Source: Bremia lactucae (lineage: Eukaryota; Oomycota; Peronosporomycetes; Peronosporales; Peronosporaceae). From it: a DNA stretch of 19,011 nucleotides. Below are positions 9,359-18,643 of the stretch, one piece after another. How positions within the stretch are numbered: the first letter of the stretch is position 1; every line of letters starts with the position of its first letter. The stretch covers positions 11,388,952-11,407,962 of the forward strand of contig NC_090610.1 in assembly GCF_004359215.1 (NCBI RefSeq), in the 5' to 3' direction. The notes below the pieces were generated by a model. It had not been told where the DNA came from, made no database searches, and was given only the letters and a program-made list of their open reading frames with translations. The translations under genes were made by a program, and so were the position numbers.

Positions 9359-11230
9359 TCAAGACAAACACAGCACCTTGCCAGTATGCGACCTACCGCT
9401 GCGAGCATTGCCACCGCACTTCCTTTTCAGCACCATCATTTCAAAATTACGTTTATGTAGCTCATGGCGTTGCTCTTGTCGCTGCTGCTGATAGCACTGC
9501 TGTTGACGCTTTTCCGATTGCGATAAGCCATTGGATGGTAAATGACAAAATGAAGGTGGAGAAGATAAAGATGATGTGGCACCGTGGCGTGCACGCTTCT
9601 TTTTCTTTGACAAGCGGAGCATCGGTGAATTTGACGGAATCAGTCCACGCTCCCAAATACGCTCCTTGCAGATTGAGAACGGAATCGATTCCGGAGCAGA
9701 AGGCACTGTTGGCGTTGAAGGTGGAGCAAATTCCAAAAGCGGAATAGAGGATAGCGCAGTGGCCGATTCTGCTGGCAAGATATTGTCAGTCACTTTTAAT
9801 GGACAAGGGATGTCGCGAAAGAAAAGCATCGGACACTCTGCCTTGTAATGACCATACTCGCCGCAGTACCAGCAGTCTGAGAACAGTAACCTCGCCTTGC
9901 TGCCAGGATTACCCAGCTTCAAACGCTGTATCACAAGCTGACCGCAATCTCGAGTAATGTGGTCTCTGCAAAGGCAAATGTAACACGATGACATGTTGTT
10001 CCACGAACTCTGATCGGGTTCGCAGATATCTCGAAGCCGATGTTCTCGAATCAGTAAATTATTTGCTCGCTTGAATTCTGCACGAATGAGGTTCTGGCCC
10101 TTTCGATGAAAAATCACCCGACCTACATCGTGTGCCAGCTCAAATGGGTCCTCAATACTTAAACGCCACGACAACGGATGACTCCACTTGGTCGTCTTTG
10201 ACAACGCCCTTCCCGTGCGAACACTCACAACTTCGTCCTCCATATTGAATCGGCACGCGAAAAAGTCAAAGAATCCTGCGAGTAATGCTCCAACCGAATT
10301 AAATTCCGACGTGCCAAACGGAAACGGCATTTCCATTGTTGGAAAGGACCTTAAACGCTGAAGAAGTACAGACACTTTTGTTTGGGATTGCAAATTTTGA
10401 AAAAGTGCGAGTATCGCCGGAAATTGCATCTCTGCGTAGTGTGACTGCAAGTAAAAGATCAGCAGCAACGTGTAGCCTGTTTCATTAAATAAACACGTTT
10501 AGTATATAAAGGGCTTCTTAAGCTTATAAAATTGCATACCGTACGAGCTCAGCGTGCCATTTAATGAATCATTTATCCCGCGTTGCTTGGCCCAATACTT
10601 GACGGCAAATACTAAAGGTCGTACTCGAAGATCCACCTGACCATAATATTTCAGCAGCGCTGTATTAAGCAGCACATTGATGCCTCCGACACAAATGTCG
10701 CAAGCTACCTGTAGCGATACATTGGCAAGAAAACGTCAATACTGTAATCGAGCCGATTTTAGCTTTCGGCGTCTTTGTCACCTGCCGCTCGGGGTCCCAG
10801 AGCTTTATCACTGGAACACGAGCATTTCGGACAAAATTCTGGACTTGAAATGCTGAAGCGAGGCGTTCACACGCCGTGGCAAGCAAAGTGACGCGCTCTT
10901 GAGGTGAGAATTGGCCCTGTGCATCGACATGGACGTCTTCAAAGTAGATGCCGAGATCGACGTCACATCCGCCAAATCCCAAACGACTTAACATTTGAGA
11001 AAATGTTATTTTGTCAGTCGTGCTGCTTTACTGATATTTTATACTGTAACCAACCTCTCGGACGACCCAAAGGCGAGCACTCTGCACGTTGGCCATTCTT
11101 GTTGGAGCAATTGCTGTACGCGGCGCTGCACTGCATGCTTGGCCGCCAGTTCGGTCGCGTTGGGCTCAAGCTGCTCTAATAGCGCAATACTATCGATTGT
11201 AAGTTTGCGCACACTGTTGACCGCACCCAT
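9359..11230 (-). CDS. Terminal uridylyl/non-canonical poly(A) transferase with two CCHC zinc knuckles
   Basis: Adds nucleotides to RNA 3' ends; uridylation of mRNA or small RNA is likely by similarity to TUT4/TUT7. Model on the minus strand: exons 11230-11055, 10986-10782, 10708-10540 and 10476-9359 (introns 68, 73 and 63 nt), giving 555 aa. The joins rebuild the polymerase-beta-type nucleotidyltransferase core: FGSS (54-57), then GFGGCDVDLG with catalytic D67 and D69, third Asp D131 in VACDICVGG, RVRPLVFAVKYWAKQRG, and NGTLSSYGYTLL (177-188). The PAP-associated domain has IEDPFELAHDVGR (291-303), whose His is typical of UTP-preferring enzymes. CX2CX4HX4C knuckles lie at 348-361 and 385-398. 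A KKKKRAR cluster (474-480) could be an NLS, and a Gln-rich C-terminus follows. The ATG at 11230 (gccATGGG) has good context. Intron 1 has a weak donor (GTTGGT). Unlike animal TUT4/7, there is no duplicated inactive N-terminal transferase. U versus A preference cannot be settled from sequence. Confidence 0.92.
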
Positions 11231-11804
11231 GGCTTTTGGGGCGAGCCTCGAACTCTTCTTGTCAATCCTCTCGGCCTCCTCTTTATTTGCTTACGTTCTT
11301 TGAAACGTTTTGTAGGCAAGATGCAAAAAGTGGCCGATGTATAATTCTAGTCGGTCATTTCGAATCTATCTAGATTTACCATGGATTCGATGGACCGTTC
11401 GTGGCTACATGTAGTTGTGTCACGTTTAAAAAGTGCACTATCGAGGTCACCAACTTCATGTTTAGGTAAAAAAGAAAGGTGCTTCCTAAACGTCATTCTT
11501 GACAGCCTATTTACATCACGCTGATTTTTAATTTTTTTTAGGGAATCGTAATCTACACGATGAGATTTTAAGTGGCCTTGCTACTCGACGCATAATTGCC
11601 ACATCCCCTCAGTTTTTGCTAAAAATTCCCTCAGTTTGATATAATTGGCTAATTTTATGTATGCAAAACGCTTAGTACGATATGATCTATCGACGTCAGC
11701 AATTTCTAGCTCAATTTGCTATCATTACCTTTCTTATTAAACTGTTTACGGTTCACGATTCTATTCTATCATACTGACAAGAACGTTTTATTCTATAAAC
11801 TGGG
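11231..11804. other. Intergenic, upstream of the nucleotidyltransferase
   Basis: No gene recognised. On the minus strand GGCCACTTTTTGCAT (complement of 11321-11335) is an initiator-like element ~95 nt before the ATG at 11230. A continuous frame runs upstream of that ATG for 20 codons to a TAA, so an additional 5' exon cannot be excluded. The rest is AT-rich. Confidence 0.4.
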
Positions 11805-11921
11805 TCAATCGCGCATGATAGCAAGATATAGCGAGCCCGAGGAGATGTCGCGGTCAAATCCCACGGTACCGCTCTCCAGCGCCGCCTTCTTCGTGTTTAA
11901 CATTCGTGGCATCACGCGCTT
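11805..11921 (-). other. Coding-like minus-strand fragment, origin unknown
   Basis: Reading the minus strand from 11921 to the TGA at 11807-11805 gives 38 codons with strong protein character and GC-rich third positions, including KKAALESGTVGFDRDISSG. It is preceded by a 3' splice-like stretch (TCTAACAAG). Flanking frames are closed. The opposite strand is also open (11716-12090) but reads less like protein. It is probably an exon remnant; I cannot name the family. Confidence 0.3.
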
Positions 11922-12284
11922 GTTAGATTATTTTGCCATAAATGTGCGCGTCTGCGTCTGCGTAATTGTACGGCTGGAAGCAATGAAGGCGCAACTGCAA
12001 TTCGAAAACCTCAGATCTCTAAAAAACGATGGGGACAGAATAACCTTCTTAAAATTGACGTGGAAATTGCAACACGCGATCCATGATTGAAGCCGTAAAA
12101 TGAATACGCGCTCGCTCTTTTAACGCCTCGCTTAGCCGAGCAAGTGGAAGCCTTTGTAGCTTGGTGAACATCGATGTCCTGCAACAGGCATGCAGCGACG
12201 CACATTCGTGCGTATTCCATCTTCAATCAACTCACATATTCATATACTTATCTTCCTTGACGCATTACATGTCACGCACTGCAT

Positions 12285-12725
12285 TCGGCGTTAAATAGTG
12301 TTTCTATAGCGTTTCATTAGCTTTTCACGATGTCTGGCTCCATACACACAAGAAACAAAGCGTCGCCATCGGATATAATCGGCAAATGGTAATTTTAGTC
12401 TTGGCAACTACCTGACGAACAATTTATTTCACCAATACCATCCCTTCCAAGTCCAGGGCCACTACCTGACGAACAATAAATTTCACCAATACCATCCCTT
12501 CCAAGTCCAGGCCCAATGAGTCTAGTCTAGATAGAACTCGCCCAACCTCTCCACCGCGCCCATCAAGACCTCTGCCCGTTTCGACTTCTCAAGTCTTTCC
12601 AGCGCCGCGTCTGCGCACAGCAACGGGTGTACGATCAGCTCCGGACTGTAGCACTTGACAGGTTTCGCAGCTTCTCGACGCCCGTCTTAGGGCTCGAGAT
12701 GCCAGCGTAAAATTGAGCGTCATTA
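12285..12725 (-). pseudogene. NAXD: NAXD relic: ATP-dependent (S)-NAD(P)H-hydrate dehydratase
   Basis: Intact NAXD repairs hydrated NAD(P)H using ATP. Here four blocks lie in the right order on the minus strand but in different frames. (1) 12714-12670: FYAGISSPKTGVE, the family's substrate-side helix (compare FYAGISALKTGAD). (2) 12677-12525: EAAKPVKCYSPELIVHPLL and an Ala/Glu/Lys-rich helix, stopped by TAG at 12524-12522. (3) 12514-12407: GPGLGRDGIGE, the hallmark GPGLGRD motif, present twice by tandem duplication. (4) 12382-~12290: PIISDGDALFLV...EPDIVKS, corresponding to the IDADGLFLV region, followed directly by TAA TGA and then NAIETLF. At least two frameshifts, three stops and a duplication disable it. 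Continuation toward 12090 (YARMCVAACLL...) may be the C-terminal Ala-rich segment but is weak. The N-terminal Gly-rich part before block 1 is not recognisable. Confidence 0.85.
12407..12514. repeat. 54-bp direct tandem duplication inside the NAXD relic
   Basis: Two adjacent 54-bp units (12407-12460 and 12461-12514), both starting actacctgacgaacaat, differ at about three positions: ttt/aaa-type changes near the middle and one base near the end. On the minus strand each encodes GPGLGRDGIGE plus a short tail. The length is a multiple of three, so the frame is kept between copies. Confidence 0.95.
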
Positions 12726-12936
12726 AAGATGGTATTTCAGCTTAAAAATTAGCCGATCATGTACAGTTATATCAAACTGAGGGGGAGATTAACGGTTCCC
12801 TTTTTTTAAACAAATACTTCATATCATTATCTCTCGAAGTAACAAATTTCTCCGGAGTCGTGTTCGGGCTTTTATCTAAATTGTAACCGAAAGACTTTGA
12901 GCTCATAGGGCTTGGAATTTGCACAACCTCGAGGAG

Positions 12937-14646
12937 ATGGGGAACACTAAAAGCGCTCAAGCGAGTGAGTGGAAGGGCCCTTTTAGCGACAAGGCGAGTT
13001 ACGATAGGCTTATTTGAGATAGACGCATTAAAGCCTAAAGAGTAAGACGTGATTATTGTCGACCAGGAGTATGAGTGCTTGCGGGTAAAGTTTGAAGAGA
13101 TGATAGAGACGGCTTCATCCAAAGATGCAGTCACGGCAAACCTTCAGGTGATGCTTGTGCAAAATACATAGCTATATTGAGCTTGATAGTATGTATGAGC
13201 TGTTGAAGACATGGTTGGAGCTGACTCTGCCTGCTTCAGTGCCCACGGAGTTTTCTGCTCCATATTATCGCCTAGGCACCGGCTTCTACCACTTGTGTTT
13301 GCAGACAGAAGAAGATAAAAATGTTTTTAGCAGCAATGAACTCAACATGATGACTTTTGTAAAAGGAGGTGATGACGCTAAACCAAGAGGGTAGGACTGC
13401 ATTGCTTACTTACTATTTTCTGCATTCTACCGCTAGTGGCGCAATGCGTTCGAGCGTCATCACAAGTGGTCTGTCGAGCTCTATTTTCGCTGTTTGCAAC
13501 AAGTTTCCAAGCTACAATCATGACAGAGAAAGAGCTTAGTCAGCTATTGTTTGCTTGTTTAATCATGGCTGAAGGCCATGAAGCGGACGAGGTAGATCAA
13601 ATGGTGCATATAGCGAATGCTCTTGCCCGTGCTGCGATGCCACCATCGGCAGAGTCAACCGAAATTTCTACCGCCGAATTTGTCCAATGGATTGGAGCGC
13701 AATCTCCTCTTCTCTATACAATTTTCATGTCATGGATGGCTCGAAAAAGTTTTGACGCACTGGCAAAGCCGTCGTATGAGGCCCCGCAATTGTGTTCTAA
13801 ATCCAACATTTTGTCCAAGTATGTGCCCGTGCATTATTTTAACAGCCTTTTCATTTTGCAGATTTGAAAATAATGATGCGCATCTAATTGCAAATCAGAT
13901 CACATTTCGTGGCGTTGTCCACCGTAACTACGTCGCTTCAGCTACCACTTAGTCGACTTTACACGAGCACACAAGATGGCTTAAGCTTCAATCGCTTAAG
14001 CTTTCATATACTAGGCTACTCCGGGCCGACGGTGACGGTAATTCGAGACACTAAAGGAGGTAAGATTAACAACTTTAACATTTACATGCTTTGAAACTTA
14101 TCAGATTCGGTATTAGCCGTGTTTGGAATGTTCTGTGATACGGAATGGAAGGAATCAAGCCGCTTTTACGGAGGCAACGGTTGTTTTCTATTCCGGCTGG
14201 CGCCAGAAATCAAGATCTATCGTGTCTCAGCGAGCGGAGCCAACAAGAACTATATGTATTTGAACTCGAAGGGTTTTGTGTTACCGCGTGGACTTGGAAT
14301 AGGTGGAACAAGTGACAAATTCCGTTTGTTTTTAAGTGAAGACTTGGATGAGCAAAGTTACACGACGGCCAAGGATTTATCATTTGAATCTGGTATTTTG
14401 TCATCGAATGAGGAATTTGTAATTGATGTCATGGAGGTGTGGGGCTGTGGTGGAGAAAAAAGTGATCTTAATCAAAAGAATCACCGCCAGGAAAAGGCAG
14501 ACCTTATCAATCGAGCGCGAAAGGTCGACAAGGCTCAGTTTGTTGGCAGTGACTTTGACAGAGAGATGTTTCTGGGCAAAACGTTTGGGCACGGGACAGA
14601 CAACGCTCGAATTGTCGATGACGAGCAATACGACAGCAAGCACTAG
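12937..14646 (+). CDS. TLDc-domain protein, mEAK7/TLDC1-like, with doubtful N-terminus
   Basis: TLDc proteins act in oxidative-stress protection, V-ATPase regulation or, for mEAK7, lysosomal mTOR signalling. Reliable exons: 13437-13818, 13899-14059 and 14105-14646, joined by introns of 80 nt (GTATGT, distal acceptor at 13898) and 45 nt (GTAAGA). The upstream exon 13200-13368 joins by a 68-nt intron with donor GTGATG. From an internal ATG at 13100 via intron 13148-13199 the model closes at 433 aa (mEAK7 is ~456). Signatures: NILSKSHFVALSTV, RLYTSTQDGLSFNRLSFHI, GYSGPTVTVIRD, FGMFCDTEWKESS, FYGGNGCFLF, YMYLNSKGF, GLGIGG, FRLFLSEDLDE, VMEVWGCGG. The C-terminal tail is charged. An ATG at 12937 opens MGNTKSAQAS, like the myristoylated MGN start of mEAK7, but that frame stops at 13015-13017. 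Coding-like sequence continues in another frame with a TAA at 13043-13045. So the N-terminal EF-hand-like part is mis-spliced in my model, decayed or mis-assembled. Transcription is convergent with the AMBRA1-like gene (107 bp). Confidence 0.75.
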
Positions 14647-14753
14647 GAAATAGTGCATATTGGTTCAGTTATTATCATCACAAGGAAGCGCTTTGAGTGC
14701 GATCCGAAGTCTTAAATTTGCGCAGCTAAATTCCTATTACACATTTGACGGCG

Positions 14754-17350
14754 CTATTCGCCCATATCAGCGTCTTCATCGTCGTTGCCTTCAACTTCAC
14801 CTTCAACGTCGTCGTCGTCGTCATCGCCTTCCATATCCTCTTCGTCATCATCAACGCCTTCCTCATCATCCTCGTCGTCATCATCTCCTTCCTCGCCCAA
14901 ATCATCGTTTTCATCATCACCATAAATGTTTTGATCATAATGACACCGACGAGGACCATCTAAAACATTACAATTCTCTTCGTCGTAGAAGCCACCACGG
15001 AAGGTACTACATACCCGTAATTTGCCTTGTTTGGTGCCATAAAGAAAACCGCCACCACAAATGGGACTAAACAATGCAATATTCACATCGTCCAAAGCGC
15101 TTTCCACATGCGACAATAATTCCATGTCTTCCCATCGATATATACGTGTGACCCGATGAATCGGAAACTCCGTCTCCCTAGAGTCCCGAAACAATATAAA
15201 CGTAAATTACAACGGACAGAGCCTAGAGTTAAATAAATTAATCTGCTCACCGTTGTATGCGATCTCGCACACCATAGCCAAGCAATACGTAGGCGGAAGT
15301 TGGCGATATTTTTACCGAAGTTACACCGCCTGCTGCTGTCTCCGCTAGGTGGCAAGTCTGGACAACACGGCCAAGCTGTTCAGGGTCCAGAGATATTAGA
15401 GCCAGCCACGTTGATTGATTTTCAGAAGACAATCGACCCCGACGATTCCGCTGATTTCTTGTAAAACGCGTCCGACTAAGCGCAATGTTTGGTCGAATTT
15501 GTGAATATCTTTGTTGAGGAACGACAGCAGGGACCACTGTACTTCTCGCAGGTTCCATGGCTGCAGTATATCGTTGGATGCTATGTGGTGGATGCAGTCG
15601 GGGCCTAACTCGCCGAATCTGCTGATTCATGTACTGATCCATCGTAAGAGATAAGTCTGCGGCTGCTGATTGTAAGGCTGCGAGCATATTTGGAGCACCC
15701 GTATGCATGCCCGAAACAGGAACAAGTCGTGGAGGTTGCGGATAAATGGGAAGAGAGAGTGGCATTGCTGTCGGCATCATTTGTGGAGCGACACTGTCAC
15801 CGGCCGTCATGCGCACTGCTGCGGCAGGTGACGAGGAGCTGCTCTCGTTCGATGTTGTTGCTTGAGGGTTTGGTACAGATACATCATTAACGTCGTCATT
15901 AGGACTCGTTACACCGCCAGTCTCATGTGTTGCTGGTACAGAGGACAAAATACTCTCTAAATCTGTAGCAGCTTCGTTCTCTGCTTCTAACTCGACCTCT
16001 TTTTCAGCTTGCCGCAGGGAAAAGTCAGCACATATCGCCAAATACCGCCCGCAACGAGATATGTCGAAACCTCCGTCATTGTAAATAAGGGCATGTGACA
16101 AAATAACGCGGCTATTGTTCATTGCCTTCTTCGTCAATAGAGGCTCCGTTGAAAGTGCCCATGATGGATCGAAGTCCCACATTGTCAGCGTGACTGTTAG
16201 GTCAGAAGGCGGGGCCTGGCCTTGTGGTCTCTGCTCAGCAAGATAATCAATAAGCATGACTTATTTTTCTATGGTTAGATTAATCTAAAGAAAAACATCA
16301 CGTACCACGTAGCGCTCATTTGCTTCTCCGACCATAATTTTAGACAAATCCGGCAGAAAGGTGACAGAGCGTAAGGTCTGGTAACTAAACATTGCAATTC
16401 GCGGACATGTATGCTGCAAATGGAAGATAGAGTTTTAGCTTGCGGCACGTTTAAGCAAATTACTTAGCGTTTCGAACCTGGTAATCCCAAGTATAAACGC
16501 ACGTTCCACTAGCAATAGCTAAAATGTCTCCTGATGGGTGAAAAGAAATCGAAATAATTGCGTGACGAAGCGTTGAAACGTACAAACACCGGCCAGTTTC
16601 AATATCCCAAAAGCTTTAACAGAATATGTTAGGTCCTTGACTAATCGTTTACGTCACCCGTACCAACTTACCGAACTTGAAATCCAAGACAGCCCGAGGC
16701 GACATAACGTGGATTGATGGGGTGGAATTTGACACTCCAAGGAGTTCGAGGGTGGCCTACCAATGTCTACATCGTCAATCCGAACCGTGAAACTTGTGGA
16801 CCGAAAATAATGTCTGATTACCAATTACAACATTCAATTCTACCTGTATAACGTTGCCTGTTTCGATGCAAATAATTTTAACTGTATGATCTCCATGGGT
16901 CGAAGCAAACATCTTTCTACAACGCAAGGAATGGAAACGATGACGATATATTTAGTTCAGATTGTCACCGCTATTCCCAAAACAATTCATCCCATACCCG
17001 TCAGGACTAATAGCAATCGAAATTGTAGACTTTGTCGTCTGCGGTAATTCAAAATAGCGACTTTGGTGCTGTGTTCAACAGCAATAAAAAGTAGCGCCCA
17101 TGGTCAGTGCTACCTTAATTCCAGACATTTCAGAAGCATGCACCTTCGAGGCGCTCTCGCTCTCAGCCCAGAAATTCTCTTCTCTGTCGTCTCCGATGGC
17201 ACGCACTGTTTGGTGGCGCCTGGAGCCACCAAATTCTCGACGTAGCAGCATGCTGGCAACATTGTGCTGTATTTTGGCGTGGCGAAAAGAGTTTGGCACG
17301 CCGGGAGGGTTCAAATCTGCGGCAGCACGCTGCCAGACCTTGGAGTCCAT
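14754..17350 (-). CDS. AMBRA1: AMBRA1-like split WD40 protein (CUL4-DDB1 receptor/autophagy regulator family)
   Basis: AMBRA1 is a DDB1-CUL4 substrate receptor (cyclin D turnover) and autophagy regulator in animals; plants have homologues. Model on the minus strand: exons 17350-17114, 17068-16998, 16916-16844, 16766-16672, 16613-16478, 16413-16302, 16259-15251 and 15177-14754; introns 45, 81, 77, 58, 64, 42 and 73 nt; 718 aa, all phases consistent. Joins yield family sequence: SPDG-KMFASTHGDHTVKI, then TLVGHPRTPWSVKFHP, then ASGCLGFQVRFWDIETG, HAIISISFHPSGD and YTWDYQ (WD repeats, ~80-320). A disordered Ser/Pro/Arg-rich stretch (~330-520) precedes a second WD part (TSVKISPTSAYVLLGYGVRDR, ~527-575; FSPICGGGFLYGTKQGKL, ~614-632). 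This is the AMBRA1 pattern of one propeller split by an insert. Residues ~664-718 are almost wholly Asp/Glu. The N-terminal NVASMLLRREFG resembles the helix before the propeller in plant homologues. The CCACTCC motif (complement of 17368-17379) is initiator-like. Donors GTTCGA and GTGATG are weak. Confidence 0.9.
14763..14935 (-). repeat. GAY/GAR-rich low-complexity tract coding an acidic tail
   Basis: On the + strand this is an imperfect run of TCN/GTC/ATC triplets (cgtcgtcgtcgtcatcg...); on the minus strand it encodes the Asp/Glu-rich end of the AMBRA1-like protein. It is interrupted by Gly, Met and Val codons, so it is compositional rather than a clean microsatellite. It also produces long spurious open frames in other phases. 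Confidence 0.9.
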
Positions 17351-18187
17351 CAAGTGAAAGGGGTTGAGGGGGAGTGGTAAATATTGGTCCTTGCGGCACC
17401 AGAGAGCACCGACTGGTAGACTGTGAGACAGGCGAGTAATTGGTAGCTCAGCGGGCGGAATTCCCTCGCTTTACGGGGCGATTGTTGCACTGGAGTCCCG
17501 GTCGTCTCCTCTTTTTTCGTATGATTGACTGCTGTCACGTGTTCTGATGTCAGATGGTGGCGCGGATTGTGCATAGGACGAAGGCGTAAATATTGGCTGC
17601 AATTTAGAGATTGGGGAGTGCGGAATAAAGCATTTAAAAATTTCGATTTCAAGAATTATGCTATGTTGTATCGACTTTGTCGAATAATAATGATTTGCGA
17701 CACGTTCGAAAAAGGAACAACAGTACCTAACATCGCAATAGTATGGTTTTCACTCTTGCATCGCAACAATTTCTTTTCTACTTTACGAATTGAATCAGTG
17801 GCACATATTTCATTTGGTAGACTTAAATTCAAATTAAATAGACTTGTAAGCCAAGATGGGACTCCCGATCAGGCAGAAGCTTGTATAAAATAAGCTACGC
17901 GAATTTAATTGGCTTTTGCTGAGCACCTCAAAACAACTTACATAAATTATGAGTTTGAAAATGGACTTAAATGGCATTCAGAAGAATACGCCTGCACTAT
18001 CAGTGACGGGGCAGCACTTGCCGGAGGAAGTGTGTAAAAAATTCTGTGTTTTCAATTTGTAAGAATGTAAACTTAACTAAAAAGCTAAAATAAACTTAGC
18101 CTTTCTATTGAGACTGTTTATCGTTTCTTTATCCTTCCCATGTGTACTATCTCTCATTTGAACTTCGGTTTGCAAGAACTAATTTAA
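17351..18187. other. Intergenic region between AMBRA1-like gene and the retrotransposon
   Basis: The first ~170 bases are the likely promoter of the AMBRA1-like gene. TAGCTCAGCGGG near 17445 is a perfect pol III A-box match, and a T6 run follows at ~17512, but no B box lies between, so no tRNA is called. From ~17640 the sequence becomes AT-rich. A 122-codon frame (17525-17893), a 38-codon ORF from ATG 17949 and an overlapping 42-codon frame have no recognisable relatives; they could be relics. Confidence 0.4.
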
Positions 18188-18641
18188 TGTAACGGGGTGT
18201 ATTGTTACATGAAATTAACACTTAAAGGTTGTAAATTAATATGTTATCTAAAAAGTAGATAATATTTGGAGGATATTACTTTATATAGTAATATTCAGAA
18301 TTATTATCCATAAATAGGTATAGACCATTATACCTATTTATTCCGCAGACTAATCAGCTGTAGGAGTAATCAAACAGAGAGTTACAGATAAGATAGAGAT
18401 AAGAATTCTATTACATGTTAAGTATTAGATTATTATTAAGTTAGCATTTACAAAGATAGAACAAGAGACACTTAATTATATTTAATACAGTTTTCATTTT
18501 ACCCTCTTAAGCTAATTACCTTAAGAGAAGTCTTCCTCTGCACGTACAGTGTACGTCAATTAACGTAGGGCACCACCCGCAACTGAAGCAGAGCGAAGTG
18601 GACTTGTACTGAAACAGTACAAGTCATAGTGCCCCGTTACA
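18188..18641 (+). mobile_element. Complete 5' LTR of an LTR retrotransposon (454 bp)
   Basis: The LTR is delimited by perfect 10-bp inverted termini TGTAACGGGG (18188-18197) and CCCCGTTACA (18632-18641), i.e. TG...CA ends. It is followed after 2 nt by a primer-binding site and then a gag-like ORF, so it is a 5' LTR and the element extends rightwards out of the window. The last ~124 bases match the LTR end at 1-125. It is AT-rich in its first two thirds, with three stem-loops at 18241-18341 and a TATA-like TTTATATAG at ~18280, then GC-richer toward the 3' end with a perfect 11-bp hairpin (18601-18625). The target-site duplication cannot be checked because the 3' LTR is outside. Confidence 0.9.
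18241..18341. repeat. Three consecutive stem-loops in the LTR
   Basis: Stem 1, 18241-18265: ATGTTATCTA / TAGATAATAT, with one G-T pair. Stem 2, 18273-18294: ATATTACT / AGTAATAT, loop TTATAT. Stem 3, 18310-18341: ATAAATAGGTATA / TATACCTATTTAT, a perfect 13-bp stem with loop GACCAT. They are spaced almost evenly in the AT-rich U3 part. Confidence 0.85.
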
Positions 18642-18643
18642 CC

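Noticed and set aside
11716..12090. 124-codon plus-strand open frame
   Set aside because: The opposite strand reads more like protein over the same bases, and there is no recognisable domain.
13042..13066. 25-nt intron (GTAAGA...CCAG) to bypass the TAA at 13043 in the TLDc gene
   Set aside because: Too short for splicing, and removal does not restore the needed frame.
12772..13134. 120-codon minus-strand open frame
   Set aside because: It lies antisense to the TLDc N-terminal coding-like sequence and has no family resemblance; treated as a shadow.
13391..13436. 46-nt intron with donor GTAGGA in the TLDc gene
   Set aside because: The phase does not match the downstream frame; donor GTGATG at 13369 (68 nt) does.
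14660..15070. Long His/Arg-rich plus-strand frame opposite the acidic tail
   Set aside because: Produced by the triplet-biased tract that codes the Asp/Glu tail on the minus strand.
17445..17517. tRNA gene from an A box (TAGCTCAGCGGG) and a T-run
   Set aside because: No B box and no cloverleaf pairing between them; it lies in the promoter of the AMBRA1-like gene.
17949..18065. 38-codon ORF and an overlapping 42-codon frame before the LTR
   Set aside because: Short, overlapping in two frames and without relatives; not enough to call a gene.
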